Part shown: positions 63,201 to 64,000 of the stretch, piece after piece
Layout: each line of letters starts with the position of its first letter
Position numbering within the stretch: position 1 is the first letter of the stretch
NCBI RefSeq assembly: GCF_001742145.1
Contig: NZ_CP015749.1
Span: forward strand, 3,534,001-3,598,000
DNA: 64,000 nt
Direction: 5' to 3'
Source of the DNA: Pectobacterium parmentieri
Lineage (GTDB): Bacteria; Pseudomonadota; Gammaproteobacteria; Enterobacterales; Enterobacteriaceae
Program-made: the position numbers and the translations under genes
Notes under the pieces: generated by a model
The model's database searches: none
What the model saw: only the letters and a program-made list of their open reading frames with translations
Told to the model about the DNA's origin: nothing

Positions 63201-64000
63201 GCCTATGATGCTGGCTTTCTCACTCATGCCATCGGTATCGGTCGTGCTCTTTTGGCTGGCCTGCCCAATGCTAAATCCGATACCGCCACTGCCCATCAGA
63301 CCGGATTTTTTCTCTTCCTTTAAATGAGTTTCCTGATGATTTTCATTCGCCGTCGTCACGGTAATATCGCGCCCGGCGGTAATGCTGACATCCTGCGTAC
63401 CCGCAACGGAGCTACCCACGATCTGCACGTTATTGCCAGCACCGATCGCCACTGTCTCGCCGCTGAACGAACTCCCCACCGCCGATTGGTGCTGAATGCT
63501 ATCATGGCGTTCACTGGACTGCGCAGAGAGCAGACCGCGACTGCTTTGCTTGCTGTGCTCCGTCAACGTATAGGATGACTCACCGCTGGTCAGATTGATG
63601 TCATTGCCCGCCTGAACCTGTAACCCCTGCTGCGCGGTGACGGATGCCGCCGTCGCATTCAGATTTTGTCCCGCGCGTAACGCTATCTGACCATTGGCGG
63701 CAATTTCGCTACCGATATCTTTGCTCGCCTGATAATGGCGATAATTATTGCTGTCCCAGTCGCTATTCTGCGTTTCCGTGGTCGTCAGCGTCGCCAGGTT
63801 CAGGTTATTCCCCGCGCTGATCAGCATGGAACTGTCGGCCCCCGAGTTAATCACCTGGCTACCGATCAAGTTGATATCTTTGCTGGCCGCCAGCGTCAGT
63901 TCACCCTTATCATTCTGAACATACATACCCGCTATGCGATCCAGAATGCGATTATCCTCACCGCCACCCAACGTGCTGGTACTGGTGATATTGCCGCCCG
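60225..64000 (-). CDS. cdiA: CdiA/filamentous-haemagglutinin-like exoprotein, C-terminal part (5' end outside window)
   Basis: About 1258 residues are visible; the frame is open to the right edge, so the gene is larger. The visible part carries haemagglutinin repeats (SLNAGRNLSLTATVDDIRVQ and many AGQDVALDAARD-like units). A pre-toxin region with NAVENNALS (VENN motif) follows, then hydrophobic entry-domain-like segments (GFGVDFVPVVGDIKGF, LAAMVGLIPIAGDAAGKAIK) and a C-terminal toxin domain (GADFVFSSGPNKGKTVDFMF to KIVIMR). The toxin activity is not assigned; the pattern of the last 110 residues looks like a small nuclease. CdiA is presented at the surface through CdiB and delivers its tail to neighbours on contact. 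Confidence 0.85.
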   Translation of the reverse strand, partial: GGNITSTSTLGGGEDNRILDRIAGMYVQNDKGELTLAASKDINLIGSQVINSGADSSMLISAGNNLNLATLTTTETQNSDWDSNNYRHYQASKDIGSEIAANGQIALRAGQNLNATAASVTAQQGLQVQAGNDINLTSGESSYTLTEHSKQSSRGLLSAQSSERHDSIQHQSAVGSSFSGETVAIGAGNNVQIVGSSVAGTQDVSITAGRDITVTTANENHQETHLKEEKKSGLMGSGGIGFSIGQASQKSTTDTDGMSEKASIIGSEKGNTTLLAGNQLTVKGSDVVAGQDLALQGKTLAVTAAENSQTQRQTYEQKQSGLTLALSGTVGGMVNTAVQTVQTAKETEDSRLQALQGVKATLSGVQAGQAAYLAALKGKDDPTNNNVVGVSVSLGSQSSKSEQTVEQRTAQGSSLNAGRNLSLTATVDDIRVQGSELRAGQDVALDAARDIQLVSAQNSQHTEGSNKSKGGSIGLSLGAGSGGFSLSVNASMNKAKGNELGEGLSHTETLLDAGRQVRLNSGRDTTLQGAQVSGQQVTARVGRDLLLRSEQDSDVYNSKQQSMSAGVSIPIYGAGSASASFNMSKDKMHSDYRSVQEQTGLFAGQGGYDVQVGNHTQLDGAVIGSTAEAAKNRLDTGTLGFSDIENRAEFKTSHSGVGISTGGPVGMQMLSNLASNSLISGNNDGNAASTTRAAISNGQLVIRDEANQRQDVAQLSNDVEHANQTLSPIFDKEKEQKRLQQMQVIAEISSQVMDIAGTHGAIIATKAAKAEADAKAAGLSDADRKMARDALATGNKPNLNPTEAEIRQYVYQTTYDKAYTQALNSSGLGTGGAIRQGIMAVSAAVQGLAGGNVAQAITGAAAPYLAAEIKKATTDANDNVNIAANAVAHAVLGGIVAEASGNSALAGAAGGATGELAARVIADRLYPGKAISEMTESEKQTVTTLSLLAGGLAAGTVGDSTTNAVAGAQASQNAVENNALSDIIENKVSGVSQEEKYQNAQKQLVAAVEEFKAQHCAGMSAEACSAKISEHRNELLKGAAGFGVDFVPVVGDIKGFAEAQSAIDYLAAMVGLIPIAGDAAGKAIKAAEMALKKGDVAEASKLINKASDEIAGSVAHTGAAVNLDEVNRLKFDPHAGKNKLAEGSAATELQNTMGGKLERVDPDASGADFVFSSGPNKGKTVDFMFTTAKGSEKEIEGMNKFFNNNWDRNITQLRTHLDKADIVPLDFRNLNVENQHKLLNHINSLSQADKAKIVIMR

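Overview
The window reads as chromosomal DNA of a soft-rot enterobacterium, most likely Pectobacterium or a close relative. The evidence is an enterobacterial core block (leuX tRNA, lptG-lptF, pepA-holC-valS) next to accessory loci of the kind common in that genus: an srfABC locus, PAAR and polymorphic-toxin modules, leuX islands and a CdiA-type locus. Core genes have about 50-55% G+C. Several accessory cassettes are far more A+T-rich.

Layout. (1) 1-1.1 kb: roxA, the ribosomal protein L16 arginine hydroxylase. (2) 1.5-17.8 kb: a tightly packed locus of 11 same-strand genes. It encodes an SrfA-domain/von Willebrand A (vWA) fusion, SrfA, SrfB (Hsp70/actin-fold ATPase), SrfC (dynamin-like GTPase), a membrane-anchored repeat protein, a secreted vWA protein, an ABC ATPase with an FtsX-type permease, a secreted formylglycine-enzyme-like protein without the usual cysteines, and two coiled-coil lipoproteins. 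Read together it looks like one envelope-spanning NTP-driven machine, and it is the main candidate for an under-described system. (3) 17.9-24.3 kb: an effector graveyard. It holds a frameshifted glutathionyl-hydroquinone reductase fragment, the 3' end of a Tox-REase-5 toxin, an Imm52 gene split at a poly-A run, a broken PAAR/nuclease toxin, a probable immunity gene, a membrane protein and an intact PAAR protein.

(4) 24.3-34.2 kb: leuX island A, with a type I restriction-modification system (hsdM-hsdS-hsdR) followed by rhuM, and a P4-type integrase beside a degenerate leuX 3' end (att remnant) at 34.2 kb. (5) 34.2-47.3 kb: leuX island B. It carries an unknown gene coupled to an XRE-ImmA/IrrE metallopeptidase, a HTH/PIN toxin-antitoxin pair with a repeat-rich upstream region, prophage lysis remnants, a second recombinase, alpA, a primase-helicase followed by an iteron array that may be a replication origin, a HigBA-like pair, a frameshifted membrane protein, and a second P4-type integrase immediately beside the intact leuX tRNA. 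The two islands are arranged in tandem.

(6) 47.3-55 kb: core genes leuX, lptG, lptF (LPS export), pepA, holC and valS. (7) 55-64 kb: an A+T-rich pair (methyltransferase-like protein plus LysE-family exporter), then a contact-dependent inhibition (CDI) region read on the minus strand: the 3' part of cdiA with its immunity gene, a displaced second cdiA-CT/immunity module, kptA (RNA 2'-phosphotransferase) and two symE remnants that form direct repeats around the displaced module. The cdiA gene runs off the right edge.

Three separate genes are each broken by what looks like a one-base contraction in an A/T homopolymer. Sequencing error should be excluded before these are treated as true pseudogenes.
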